Positions 7,531 through 15,774 are shown, counted from the first letter of the stretch. The stretch is 64,000 bases of DNA from Streptomyces sp. ERV7 (GCF_001653515.1 NZ_LYOY01000029.1:310001-374000); one strand, 5' to 3'. Numbers and translations: made by a program. Notes: a model not told the origin generated them from the letters alone.

Positions 7531-8649
7531 CTACGCGGACGTCTGGTCCTGGAAGGACGGCAGGGTGAAGATGCGTTCCTTCGACGCGTCGTCCATCAAC
7601 TCGACCAGGGGCAGTACCAGTTCCCACAGGTCGCGTTTGTCGACCTCGCGGGCGAGGGCGTCCAGGTCGTCGTCGGTGAGGGTGGCCGCGGAGGTCGCGA
7701 TCGTCCGGCGGGACTCGGTGGGGAGGAGTTCGACCAGGGGGAGGAAGTCGGCCCACAGGCCCGTCGTCACCACTGCCGGGACGATTCCCGTCAGGATCTC
7801 GGGGTCGCGCAGGGACGGGAGGAGCGCGACCGAGCGGCGGTCGTCCTCGGAGAGGAGGGCCACCAGGGGGAGCAGGGACTCCCACAGGTCCTGGGCGGCC
7901 ACCGTCCGTACGAGTGCGTCGAGCTGTTCCGGGGGCCGGCGGGCCGCGAGGGTGGCGATGCGGGTGCGCCGGTCGCCCGTCACCAGGGCCGCGACCGCCA
8001 GTGCCTCGGGCCACAGACCGTCCGCCGCCGACGCCACGACCCGCGCGAGGCGCTCCTCGCCCATCAAATCCAGGATGCGGCCCAGCTGTTGGGGCTCGTC
8101 GATCACGCTTCCGGTCCTCAGCACCACCGCGTCCTCCACCTGCGGCAGGATCCGCTCCAGCGCCGAGTCGCGCAGATGGCCCACGAAGCGGCCCATGGTG
8201 AGGTGGTCGCCGCGTTCGGCGAGGGCGACGGAGACGCGCACGAGGAGGTTCTCGTCGAGGCGGTCCACGATGCCGGGGATGCGGCGCGGGTCGAGGTGCG
8301 CGCAGGACTCGGCGGTGAAGGCGACCGGCAGCTTCTCGATGATGTCGGCGGCCCTGGCCGGCTCCAGCTTGCCCGCGACGGCGGCCGCGAGCCGCGGCCC
8401 GAGCGCCTTCTGGGAGATCGCGGCGGCGACCCCGGCGGGCACCAGTTTGGTGGCGCGGGCGATCCGGTCGAGCATCTCCGGCGTGCCGTCGAACAGCGCG
8501 GCCACGGTCTGCTCGCGCAGCCGCCGCAGGTCGTCGGCGGGGAGCGGACCCAGGAAGGCGAGTTCACCGGGGTCGCGGCCGAGCAGGCGGGCGATCTTCT
8601 CCGTCTCGGCGCGGCCGAGCAGCTTGTCCATGGCGGTCACCCGGCTCAC
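7531..8649 (-). CDS. Helical-repeat protein of unknown function (372 aa)
   Basis: No family recognised. The protein is soluble, leucine-rich and probably all-alpha. The C-terminal third shows three related units of about 45 residues centred on LWESLLPLV, LWADFLPLV and LWELVLPLV, each followed by an acidic-arginine stretch (EDDRR, TESRR, DASKER) and, in two, LPSLRD/LPSFQD. This pattern resembles HEAT/armadillo-type scaffolds. The upstream part has further RIPGIVDRLDENLL-like helices. GTG at 8649 overlaps the previous stop as GTGA, favouring it over the ATG at 8631. It lies between a 72-aa gene and a vWA gene, suggesting the three products work together. Function is unknown; a scaffold for the vWA protein is a guess from context. 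Confidence 0.75.
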   Translation of the reverse strand: MSRVTAMDKLLGRAETEKIARLLGRDPGELAFLGPLPADDLRRLREQTVAALFDGTPEMLDRIARATKLVPAGVAAAISQKALGPRLAAAVAGKLEPARAADIIEKLPVAFTAESCAHLDPRRIPGIVDRLDENLLVRVSVALAERGDHLTMGRFVGHLRDSALERILPQVEDAVVLRTGSVIDEPQQLGRILDLMGEERLARVVASAADGLWPEALAVAALVTGDRRTRIATLAARRPPEQLDALVRTVAAQDLWESLLPLVALLSEDDRRSVALLPSLRDPEILTGIVPAVVTTGLWADFLPLVELLPTESRRTIATSAATLTDDDLDALAREVDKRDLWELVLPLVELMDDASKERIFTLPSFQDQTSA

Positions 8650-8864
8650 TTGAAGAGGATGCGGCGGACGGGACCCCGGGCGAGCGCCGGGACGAGCTTG
8701 AGCGCCTCCTCGGCGGCCTCACCGAGACCGGCGGCCCGCGAAGCGCGTTCCTCCCGCAACGCCGCGGCCAGCAGCCCCAGTTGGCCTCCCGTCAGGCCCG
8801 CCAGGCTCTCCGGTGGCGGCGACCCCAGCTCCGTACCCAGTCGTGACAGCGCTTCGGTGCTCAC
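8646..8864 (-). CDS. Small alanine/leucine-rich protein (72 aa)
   Basis: Not recognised. The product is a short amphipathic helical protein with LAGLTGGQLGLLAAALREER in the middle and a basic C-terminus PVRRILFK; no signal or membrane segment. GTG at 8864 has a strong GGGAGG site 6 nt upstream, which decides this start over the longer frame. It opens the minus-strand operon and its TGA overlaps the GTG of the 372-aa gene, so translation is probably coupled. It is likely a partner of that protein. Confidence 0.65.
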   Translation of the reverse strand: MSTEALSRLGTELGSPPPESLAGLTGGQLGLLAAALREERASRAAGLGEAAEEALKLVPALARGPVRRILFK

Positions 8865-8954
8865 GGAAACCTCCCGGCGACGGAGACGGCGGCAGACACG
8901 GCGGCTGACACCGCGGCAGCGGCGGTAGCGCCCGGTCCCGAGAGTGGTGCGGTT

Positions 8955-8969
8955 TTGACTTTTAGTCAA
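8955..8969. promoter_or_regulatory. TTGACT palindrome, possible operator/-35 region
   Basis: TTGACTTTTAGTCAA is a perfect 6+6 palindrome with a 3-nt centre in the 116-bp gap upstream of the 72-aa gene. Read on the minus strand it begins with a near-consensus -35 hexamer TTGACT, but no good -10 follows at 17-18 nt. Either an operator or part of a promoter. Confidence 0.35.
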
Positions 8970-8980
8970 TAGCGCGCGGG

Positions 8981-10063
8981 CTAGCCGGGAGCGGCGCCGT
9001 CCGAGGGCGTCCAGCGCGACCTCAGCACCTGCTCCGCCGGCTTCCCGTGCGGCGTGTACGCGAGCCTCGCCGGGGTCTCCCCGCTGTCCGGCCAGTCGTC
9101 CCACATCCACCAGCACACCCCGGCCCACCAGTCCCGCCCGGCGAAGGCGTCCAGCAGCGCCCGGTACCCGGCGGCCTGTTCACCGGCGTCCTCGCGCTTG
9201 CTGACCGTCCACGAGTACGGCGCCGTGGTCGAGCCGCGCTGGCTCGTGTACCCGGCCTCGGTGAACAGGATCTTGCGGTGCTGCCGTCCGGAGAAGGCCG
9301 CCAGCTCGTCCAGGACCGGCCGCCAGGCCCGGCCCAGCGTCGCCGCGTCCGCCGTGGGAGCCGAGCCCAGCGGCCAGTACGCGTCGATGCCGATGACGTC
9401 GAGCTCCGGCCAGAAGGGGACCTCGGCGTACTCGTCGTAGTTGGCCGCGTAGGTCAGCGGCTCCCGGTAGCGGGCGCGGACTGCCGCGATCACCCGGCGC
9501 CAGGGCTCCAGGTCACCGGAGACGCCCGCGAGTTCGGTGCCGACCACGAACCGCTCGGCCCCCGTGTCCTGCGCGAGCGCCGCGTAGTGCGTGATGAACT
9601 TCTCGTACGAGGCGAACCAGGCCGCCCGGTCGGCGGGGCGGATCTCCGCCCGGTCGGTGCCGTCCACCAGGTCCACATGCGGCTTCAGCATGACCTTGAG
9701 CCCGGCCCGGTGCGCCATCAGGGTGATCCGCCGCAGGCTCGCGTCGCTCGCGGTCTCCCCGGTCGGGTGCTGCTCGGTGTCCCGGGTGCTCCGCTGGTAC
9801 CAGGTGGGCGTGAAGACGACCCAGCGCGCGCCGGTGTGCGCGATGTCGCGCAGGTACGCCTCGGCGCGCGGGCTGTCGTAGTCGTCCGCCGACCAGGACG
9901 GCAGGGTCATCCCGCGCACCCGCCCGTCGTCCGCCGGGCCCGGCCGCGACCCGGACCCGCTCGGCTCCGGCCCGGACCCGCCCGGCTCCCCCGAACAGCC
10001 CGCGAGCGCGAGCGCGGCGGCCGCGGCGAGAGCCGCGACCGCCTTCTTTCCGATACTGCTCAC
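8981..10063 (-). CDS. Lipoprotein glycoside hydrolase, GH113-like
   Basis: Predicted surface lipoprotein of 360 aa with a TIM-barrel hydrolase fold. A hydrophobic leader ends in the lipobox LALAGC (Cys23), followed by a Gly/Ser/Pro-rich linker to about residue 48. The two likely catalytic glutamates are in VGTELAG (E177) and FTEAGYTS (E269), the spacing expected for clan GH-A; GIDAYWPLG and GVCWWMWDD line the active site. Similarity is to GH113 beta-mannanases, but the natural substrate may be the polymer made by the neighbouring genes. GTG at 10063 overlaps the deacetylase stop as GTGA, so the two are translationally coupled. Hydrolase fold is well supported; sugar specificity is not. Confidence 0.8.
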   Translation of the reverse strand: MSSIGKKAVAALAAAAALALAGCSGEPGGSGPEPSGSGSRPGPADDGRVRGMTLPSWSADDYDSPRAEAYLRDIAHTGARWVVFTPTWYQRSTRDTEQHPTGETASDASLRRITLMAHRAGLKVMLKPHVDLVDGTDRAEIRPADRAAWFASYEKFITHYAALAQDTGAERFVVGTELAGVSGDLEPWRRVIAAVRARYREPLTYAANYDEYAEVPFWPELDVIGIDAYWPLGSAPTADAATLGRAWRPVLDELAAFSGRQHRKILFTEAGYTSQRGSTTAPYSWTVSKREDAGEQAAGYRALLDAFAGRDWWAGVCWWMWDDWPDSGETPARLAYTPHGKPAEQVLRSRWTPSDGAAPG

Positions 10064-11880
10064 AGCGCCGCGGGGCTGACGAAGGTGTAGCCGAGGGCCT
10101 TGATGCCGTCGATCGTGTCCTTCAGCGGCTGGACCGGGTAGTAGGGGTGGTAGAAGAAGCTCGCGAAGCCGTCCCGGACCGCCAGGTTGGCCCTGGCCGA
10201 GGCGACGAGGTCCGCGGGCAGCCGCGGCGGGTGGTTGTTCTGTGCCACGGGTTCATAGTTCCCGATGTTCTCGGGAAGCACCTTCGTTCCGTACACATCG
10301 TTGACGACGTACGGGAAGAACTGGCCGATGAACCGGTTCGGGTCCGCAGTACCACCGGTGAGCGTCCCGGCGAAGTACAGCGATCGTTCGAGGCGCGCCG
10401 CGTAGTTCTGGCTGAAGACGCGGTAGTCGGTGGCGGACCCGGCGTAGTGCGGAGTCGTCCACAGCTGCGGGCGCGCCAGCCCGGCCGCGGTGAACGCGGC
10501 GAGGCCCGAGGTCACCCGGGACTGCGCCCAGGCGGTCGAGTCCTCGGCGACCGGCCCGTCGTAGACGACGTTGTCCGCCGCGTCCACATGCGCCCGGTAG
10601 AACTCGAAGTCGTCGCCCGTCACCCCGGTGTACGGGTTGTCGACGGTGCTGTACTGGTGCGTGTAGCCGTGCTCCATCAGCACGGCGCCGCGCGCCAGCA
10701 TGTACTTCAGCGCCGAGACGACCTGCGGCCGCTGCGCCAGCGTCACGGTCTGCGGGGTCCCGTTGTTGTAGACGCCCCTGGGGTCCTTGTAGACCGGGAT
10801 GACGTTGATGCCGTACGGGATGCGCTGGCTGTAGAGGTAGTCCGCCATGGCCCGCAGATCGGCGGGGTCGGAGTCGGGGCTGATGTCCTCCAGACGGAAC
10901 ATCGCCCGGTGCCGGGCCGCGGTGCCGGGGGCGAGGGTGTCGAACAGCATGTCCTCGTAGGCGATCACACGGTCGCTTTCGGAAACATAGCTGAACGGGA
11001 TCTCACCGATGTATGTGAGGTTCGCCGACCGCACGGCCCACGGGAAGGTCGTCCCGCTCGCCGAGTCCAGCGCCTCGGCGACCCTGGTGACCACCGGATA
11101 CCCGGCCCCGGTGAGGATGTTCGGACGCAGCACACCGCCGTCCTGACCGGCCGGGATCTTCCGGGTCAGCACCTGGCCGCCGTAGGTCACCTGGGTGACG
11201 TTGCCGACCGAGCCGTTCGCGTCCGTGAAGTAGGACGTCGTCGGGTCCCAGCCGTACTTCTGGGTGAACTGCGGCACCCCCACCGCGTTCCCCATGTTCC
11301 AGATGTTGTCGCCGACCCAGGTCACCGGCTTCGTACCGGCCTGTACGTCCTGGTAGAAGGCGGCCGGCACGGCGTCGGGGATGCCGCCGCCGTAGTAGGT
11401 GGAGCCCAGGTAGACGGTCGCCGTGTACTGGCCGAGCATGCCCGCGGTGTACTGCTCGACGGGCTTGGCCGTGACGGTGCCGAAGTGGCCGCCGAGGTTC
11501 GCCGCCGCCATGGCGTACAGCTCACCGAGGTAGCCGTAGGGGCCCGCGTCGTCGTAGAGCACCAGCGTCGACGTGGCGTCGGGCGCGGCCGCCGCGAGCA
11601 GCTTCCGTACGGTGTCGGTCACCGTCCCGAGCACCGAGGGCAGCAGCGGGCGCGGTGCCGCGCGGCGTTTCGCGTCGGCGGCGAGCTGGGTCCTGGCCCA
11701 GTCGGCGAGAGCGACCTTGCTCAGGCTCGCGGCCGGGCCGATGCGCTCGGAGCGCGGCGGTTTCCTGTCCGGCGCTGCGGCGTTGGCCACCACGGCCGTG
11801 CCCAGCAGGGCGGCGATCAACAGCAGGACGACCGACAGCCGACGGCGGCGCCGGACGGGCCTCTTTCTCACGGATTTCAT
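10060..11880 (-). CDS. Membrane-anchored DUF2334 polysaccharide deacetylase
   Basis: Secreted or anchored protein of 606 aa. A basic start (KRPVRRRRRLS) leads into one hydrophobic segment at residues 16-35. Residues about 105-200 form a flavodoxin/amidotransferase-like domain (VLYDDAGPYGYLG, YLGSTYYGG, TWVGDNIW), the usual partner of DUF2334. The DUF2334 NodB-related deacetylase carries RLEDISP (329-335) and HGYTHQ (404-409), with aspartate and histidines as in metal-dependent carbohydrate deacetylases. ATG at 11880 follows a purine-rich GGGGGAAG site; a TTGACA-type promoter is about 100 nt upstream. First gene of an operon with the GH113-like lipoprotein. Likely removes N-acetyl groups from an exported amino-sugar polymer. 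Confidence 0.82.
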   Translation of the reverse strand: MKSVRKRPVRRRRRLSVVLLLIAALLGTAVVANAAAPDRKPPRSERIGPAASLSKVALADWARTQLAADAKRRAAPRPLLPSVLGTVTDTVRKLLAAAAPDATSTLVLYDDAGPYGYLGELYAMAAANLGGHFGTVTAKPVEQYTAGMLGQYTATVYLGSTYYGGGIPDAVPAAFYQDVQAGTKPVTWVGDNIWNMGNAVGVPQFTQKYGWDPTTSYFTDANGSVGNVTQVTYGGQVLTRKIPAGQDGGVLRPNILTGAGYPVVTRVAEALDSASGTTFPWAVRSANLTYIGEIPFSYVSESDRVIAYEDMLFDTLAPGTAARHRAMFRLEDISPDSDPADLRAMADYLYSQRIPYGINVIPVYKDPRGVYNNGTPQTVTLAQRPQVVSALKYMLARGAVLMEHGYTHQYSTVDNPYTGVTGDDFEFYRAHVDAADNVVYDGPVAEDSTAWAQSRVTSGLAAFTAAGLARPQLWTTPHYAGSATDYRVFSQNYAARLERSLYFAGTLTGGTADPNRFIGQFFPYVVNDVYGTKVLPENIGNYEPVAQNNHPPRLPADLVASARANLAVRDGFASFFYHPYYPVQPLKDTIDGIKALGYTFVSPAAL

Positions 11881-11973
11881 GATCCGCTTCCCCCCTCTAC
11901 TCCCCAGAGGAACGGCCGCGCACCGGCACGGGATCACCCCGGACCGGTGAATCTTGGCCGAATTAGGCCCACG

Positions 11974-12003
11974 ATTCTTCTGGCGGACCGCAAAGCCTGT
12001 CAA
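11974..12003 (-). promoter_or_regulatory. Promoter for the deacetylase-hydrolase operon
   Basis: Minus strand shows a perfect -35 TTGACA (12003-11998), 18-nt spacer and AAGAAT as -10 (11979-11974), 4 of 6 consensus. It predicts a leader of about 85 nt before the ATG at 11880. No equally good match was seen for the divergent plus-strand operon. Confidence 0.5.
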
Positions 12004-12158
12004 TAGGCCACAGGCCCCCGGAACGAGACCGTCCGGCCCTCGAAAACCCGATCCATGAACTTTTAACTTGAGCCCTCGCGACGCTGGCCGGATCTGCTAC
12101 GTTCGCCATCTCACGCAGAGACCCGTGACCTGGCTGCGTGAACAAATGGGGGGGACCC

Positions 12159-12395
12159 ATGTATGGAAAGCCAGCCTGGGGAACAGTGCTGCCCTTGGCC
12201 GGGATGGCGGCAGCACCCGAGGCGATACCGGGCCTACCTTTGGCCAAAGCTCTGCAGGCCACAGCGGGTGCGGGCTTCGCGCTCTACTGCCTCATCGCCT
12301 TCGTCCTCATATCGATCAAAATTCGAATGAGGTGGCGGACGGATTCGAAAGTAACCTGTGAAGAACCGCCTCACGAGCACCTGGGGCAGAAATGA
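12159..12395 (+). CDS. Small single-pass membrane protein (78 aa)
   Basis: Not recognised by name. A glycine/proline-rich N-terminus (MYGKPAWGTVLPLAG) is followed by one membrane span, roughly FALYCLIAFVLISI, and a basic juxtamembrane stretch KIRMRWR. ATG at 12159 has a G-rich site (GGGGGGA) 4 nt upstream; a GTG at 12138 would add only seven residues and place the G tract inside the gene. Its TGA overlaps the glycosyltransferase ATG as ATGA. Small coupled membrane proteins commonly accompany processive glycosyltransferases (compare PgaD with PgaC), so an accessory subunit is plausible. Confidence 0.7.
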   Translation: MYGKPAWGTVLPLAGMAAAPEAIPGLPLAKALQATAGAGFALYCLIAFVLISIKIRMRWRTDSKVTCEEPPHEHLGQK

Positions 12396-13633
12396 TCGTC
12401 GATCTGCTGCTCTGGTCCAGCATTTCCATCATCCTGATGGCAGGCTGCTACAACACCGGTCTCTTTATTCTCTCCAGGCGCCGTACTCCCCGCCGGAAAG
12501 GGCCGCGCAAAGAACGGCTCTATGTCTTTCTCCTCGCCTGTCTCAACGAAGAGCAGGTGCTGGCCGAAAGTCTTGCGCGGATCACGGGGCTGCCGGCCGG
12601 GAATTTCCTGGCGCTCGTCATCGACGACGCCTCCGACGACCGCACCTCCGAGATCGCCCGGGCGGCCGGCGACCAAGTCCTGCTGCACCGGCGTGAACTG
12701 CCGGACGCCCGGCGCGGCAAGGGCGCCGCGCTCAACGACGGCGTACGGTTCCTGACCGAGTCCGGAGTGCTCGAAGGGCACGATCCGGACGACGTCATCG
12801 TCTGTGTGGTCGACGCGGACGGGCGCCTCGACGGCCATGTCGTCCAGTCCGTCGACCCGTTCTTCGACGACCCCCGCACCGGAGCCACCCAGATCTGCGT
12901 GCGGATGTACAACCGGCGCAGCAAACTGCTCGCCCGCCTCCAGGACATGGAGTTCGTGGTCTACGGCGATGTCTTCCAGAGCGCGCGCCGCTTCATCGGC
13001 AGCGTCGGCATGGGCGGCAACGGCCAGTTCATGCGGCTCTCCGCGCTCCACACCCTGGGGCCCGGCGGACCCTGGAGCGACAGTCTCACCGAGGACCTCG
13101 ACCTCGGCGTACGGCTGATCGCCAAGGGCTGGGCCACCCAGCACTGCACCACGGCCTCGGTGTCCCAGCAGGCCGTCCTCTCCCTTCGGCGCCTGGTACG
13201 GCAGCGATCCCGCTGGTTCCAGGGCCACCTCCAGTCGGCCGGACTCGTCCCGCTCATCCTGCGGGAGGTCCCGACCCGCCCGGCGCTCGACCTGCTCTAC
13301 CACCTCTCCAGCCCGGTGCTGATCCTGCTCACCTCGCTGCTGCCGCTGTCCTTCCTGGTCGCCCTCGGCGGCACCGCGCTCGCCTCCGTCGAGGCGGGCC
13401 GGGCGCTGGTGTCACCGATGTGGCTGCTCGGCCCGTATGTGCTCTCCTTCACCGCCGCGTACGCGTACGGCTTCGTGTACGCCAAGCGGGAGCGGGACCT
13501 CGGTCTGGTGCGGTCGGTGCTGGTCGCCCACGTCTTCGTGTTCTACGGCTACATCTGGTTCGCCGCCGGCTGGTGGGGGCTGTGGCGGATGGCGACCGGC
13601 AAGACCACCTGGCTGAAGACCGCCCGTACCTGA
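12392..13633 (+). CDS. Processive family-2 glycosyltransferase
   Basis: Membrane-embedded polysaccharide synthase of 413 aa, like PgaC/hyaluronan synthases. One N-terminal span (residues 1-25) is followed by the GT-A domain with DDASD (78-82), DADG (141-144), TED (233-235) and QRSRW (271-275), the D,D,D,QxxRW signature of processive enzymes. Four hydrophobic segments follow between about 290 and 400. Start ATG overlaps the 78-aa gene stop. A UDP-sugar donor is implied; the downstream UDP-GlcNAc 2-epimerase suggests UDP-ManNAc or UDP-GlcNAc. It probably polymerises and exports the chain in one step, with the divergently encoded deacetylase and hydrolase acting outside. Confidence 0.9.
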   Translation: MIVDLLLWSSISIILMAGCYNTGLFILSRRRTPRRKGPRKERLYVFLLACLNEEQVLAESLARITGLPAGNFLALVIDDASDDRTSEIARAAGDQVLLHRRELPDARRGKGAALNDGVRFLTESGVLEGHDPDDVIVCVVDADGRLDGHVVQSVDPFFDDPRTGATQICVRMYNRRSKLLARLQDMEFVVYGDVFQSARRFIGSVGMGGNGQFMRLSALHTLGPGGPWSDSLTEDLDLGVRLIAKGWATQHCTTASVSQQAVLSLRRLVRQRSRWFQGHLQSAGLVPLILREVPTRPALDLLYHLSSPVLILLTSLLPLSFLVALGGTALASVEAGRALVSPMWLLGPYVLSFTAAYAYGFVYAKRERDLGLVRSVLVAHVFVFYGYIWFAAGWWGLWRMATGKTTWLKTART

Positions 13634-13640
13634 GGCGGCA

Positions 13641-13670
13641 CCCCGCGGCGGGGCCCGGCCGAGTCCGGCC
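13641..13670 (+). terminator. Double small hairpin after the glycosyltransferase
   Basis: CCCCGcggCGGGG (13641-13653) followed by GGCCgagtccGGCC (13657-13670), beginning 7 nt after the stop. No U tract. May reduce readthrough into the epimerase, 105 nt downstream. Confidence 0.35.
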
Positions 13671-13738
13671 CCGTACGCGCAGCTCTCGTCCCACTCTCTC
13701 TTCTCTCTCATCGCTCGTCCTTGTCATAGGGGGGACCT

Positions 13739-14929
13739 ATGTCCGCGTTCTCATCCGGCGTGCCCGTGCGCGCCATGCTGGTGCTCGGCACCCGGCCCGA
13801 GGCGATCAAGCTGGCGCCGCTCGCCCGGGCCCTGGCCGGCGGTACCGAGTTCGAGCCGGTCGTCGTGACCACCGGCCAGCACCGCGAGATGCTCCACCAG
13901 ATGCTGGGGCTGCTCGGGGTCGACGTCCGCTTCGCCCTGGACGTCATGCGCGACCGGCAGCAGCTCTCCGATCTGACGTCCCGTCTGGTGGAGGGGCTGG
14001 GGCAGCTGCTGCGCAGGGAGCGGCCCGACCTCGTCGTCGTCCAGGGCGACACCACGACCGCGCTGACCGGCGCGCTGGCCGCGTTCTACGAGCGCATCCC
14101 CGTGGCCCACGTCGAGGCGGGGCTGCGCACCGGGGTCCTGGACAACCCCTTTCCCGAGGAGCTCAACCGCTGCCTCATCGGGCGTATCGCCCGCTGGCAC
14201 TTCGCCCCCACCGAGCGCGCCGCGCGGCATCTGCGGGCCGAGGGCATCCCCGAGGGCCAGATCTTCACCACCGGCAACACCGTCATCGACAACCTCCACT
14301 GGGCACTCGACGAGGGGCTCGGGCAGTCCGCGTTCCGCACCGCCCGGCGGCGGATCCTGGTGACCCTGCACCGCCGCGAGAACCAGGGCGCCCGGATGCG
14401 CGCGATGGCCCGGGCGCTCGGCCGGCTCGCCGAGCGGGGCGATGTGGAGATCGTGATCCCGCTGCACAAGAGCCCGGCGGTGCGCGAGGCACTGCTGCCG
14501 CTGACCGGCCGGGCCGGCATCACCCTGGTCGAGCCGCTGGACTACCCGGACTTCACGGCCACGCTCGCGGGCTGCGACCTCGTGCTGACCGACTCCGGCG
14601 GCATCCAGGAGGAGGCCCCGAGCCTCGGCAAGCCCGCCCTGGTGCTGCGGACCACCACCGAGCGGCCGGAGGCGGTGGAGGCGGGTGCGGCCCGGCTCAT
14701 CGGCACGGATCCGGAGGCCATCGTGAGCGCGGCGGCGGCGCTCCTCGACGACCCCGCCGCGTACCGGCGGATGGCGACGGCGGGCAATCCGTACGGGGAC
14801 GGCGGCGCCACCGCGCGGATCGTCACCCAGCTCGCCGAGGACTTCGCGGCCGAAGTCCCGTGCGCCCCCGCGCCCCTTCTCCCTGCGCGCCCCACGGGCG
14901 GCGGACCGGGTCCATACTCGACGGCATGA
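13739..14929 (+). CDS. wecB: UDP-N-acetylglucosamine 2-epimerase (non-hydrolysing)
   Basis: Interconverts UDP-GlcNAc and UDP-ManNAc in the cytoplasm. The 396-aa protein has typical length and the family hallmarks GTRPEAIKLAPL at residues 17-28, QGDTTTALTGALAAFY, HVEAGLRTG, NTVIDN, VTLHRREN and DSGGIQEEAPSLGKP. ATG at 13739 follows a G-rich ribosome site directly. The C-terminal 30 residues beyond LAEDF are non-conserved. It is downstream of the glycosyltransferase on the same strand and its stop overlaps the next ATG (ATGA). In this setting it most likely supplies UDP-ManNAc for the polymer, though cell-wall teichuronic or linkage-unit use cannot be excluded. Confidence 0.95.
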   Translation: MSAFSSGVPVRAMLVLGTRPEAIKLAPLARALAGGTEFEPVVVTTGQHREMLHQMLGLLGVDVRFALDVMRDRQQLSDLTSRLVEGLGQLLRRERPDLVVVQGDTTTALTGALAAFYERIPVAHVEAGLRTGVLDNPFPEELNRCLIGRIARWHFAPTERAARHLRAEGIPEGQIFTTGNTVIDNLHWALDEGLGQSAFRTARRRILVTLHRRENQGARMRAMARALGRLAERGDVEIVIPLHKSPAVREALLPLTGRAGITLVEPLDYPDFTATLAGCDLVLTDSGGIQEEAPSLGKPALVLRTTTERPEAVEAGAARLIGTDPEAIVSAAAALLDDPAAYRRMATAGNPYGDGGATARIVTQLAEDFAAEVPCAPAPLLPARPTGGGPGPYSTA

Positions 14930-15642
14930 CGACAGCCCCGCGTCTGCGGCGCCCGGTCCCGCCGACCGGGCCCGGAGGCCGCAGACGCAGAGCGACCGCC
15001 CTGGTCCTGGCCGCCATCCTGCTGGCGGCCGGGGCCTTCGGGCTGAGCAGGTGCGCGGACGGCGGGGGCCCGGCGCCGCGCGAGCCGTGGGCCGACGGCA
15101 CCGCGCACGGCCGCTGGCAGTCGGTGTTCAACGGCCATGGCGTCAACACCGGGGACGACAACGCCCTGGAGCTGGCTCCACGGCCGGCCACCGACCCCGG
15201 CACGACCCACGCCGGCCTGGTGGTGAGCCGGACCGTGTACGGGGAGGTGACCTACGAGGCCAGGATGCGCACGGTCGAGCAGCTGCGCACCCCCGCGCCG
15301 AACACCTGGGAGGTGGCCTGGCTGGTGTGGGCGTACACCGACCCGGAGCACTTCTACTACATGACCCTCAAGCCCAACGGCTGGGAGCTGGGCAAGCGCG
15401 ATCCCGCCTACCCCGGCGGCCAGCGCTTCCTGGCGACCGGCGAGCGGGGCTTCCCGGTCGGCAAGTGGTACACGGTCCGGGTCCAGCAGCAGGGCGGCCA
15501 TCTGCGGGTGGCCGTGGACACGGCGGGCCTCGCCGACTTCACGGACACCGAACGCCCTTACCTCCAGGGCGCCCTGGGGGCGTACACGGAGGACGCGCGG
15601 GTGGAGTTCCGGGAGCTGCGGGCCGAGGGCAGGAAGGGGTGA
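14926..15642 (+). CDS. Membrane-anchored concanavalin/LamG-like protein
   Basis: 238-aa extracytoplasmic protein. After an arginine-rich start (MTTAPRLRRPVPP) comes one hydrophobic segment ATALVLAAILLAAGAFGL; the following Cys (SRCADG) is not a good lipobox, so it is probably an N-anchored protein. The rest resembles a jelly-roll lectin/glucanase fold (DUF1080-like): WQSVFNGHGVNTGDDNALEL, YEARMRTVEQLRTP, EVAWLVWAYTDPEHFYYMTLKPNGWELGK and a C-terminal strand RVEFRELRAE. No catalytic pair is evident. ATG overlaps the epimerase stop, implying coupled translation. It may bind or organise the polymer made by this locus. Confidence 0.75.
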   Translation: MTTAPRLRRPVPPTGPGGRRRRATALVLAAILLAAGAFGLSRCADGGGPAPREPWADGTAHGRWQSVFNGHGVNTGDDNALELAPRPATDPGTTHAGLVVSRTVYGEVTYEARMRTVEQLRTPAPNTWEVAWLVWAYTDPEHFYYMTLKPNGWELGKRDPAYPGGQRFLATGERGFPVGKWYTVRVQQQGGHLRVAVDTAGLADFTDTERPYLQGALGAYTEDARVEFRELRAEGRKG

Positions 15643-15708
15643 CGCGCCGCGGCGCCCGCCCGGTCGTCCGGTCGGGGACAGTGGGGCAGGCGCCGCGCTG
15701 CGGGGGTC

Positions 15709-15723
15709 CGGGGGTCTCCCCCG
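15709..15723. terminator. Hairpin between convergent genes
   Basis: CGGGGG tct CCCCCG in the 132-nt gap between the lectin-like gene (+) and gltD (-). Short loop and no U run, but placed to serve as a bidirectional terminator. Confidence 0.4.
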
Positions 15724-15774
15724 ATCCTGCGCAGCCCGTACACCGTTGTACGGAACGATTTGGGTGGAGCGGAC

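Noticed and set aside
12138..12158. GTG start for the 78-aa membrane protein
   Set aside because: It would put the G-rich ribosome site inside the coding region; ATG 12159 fits better.
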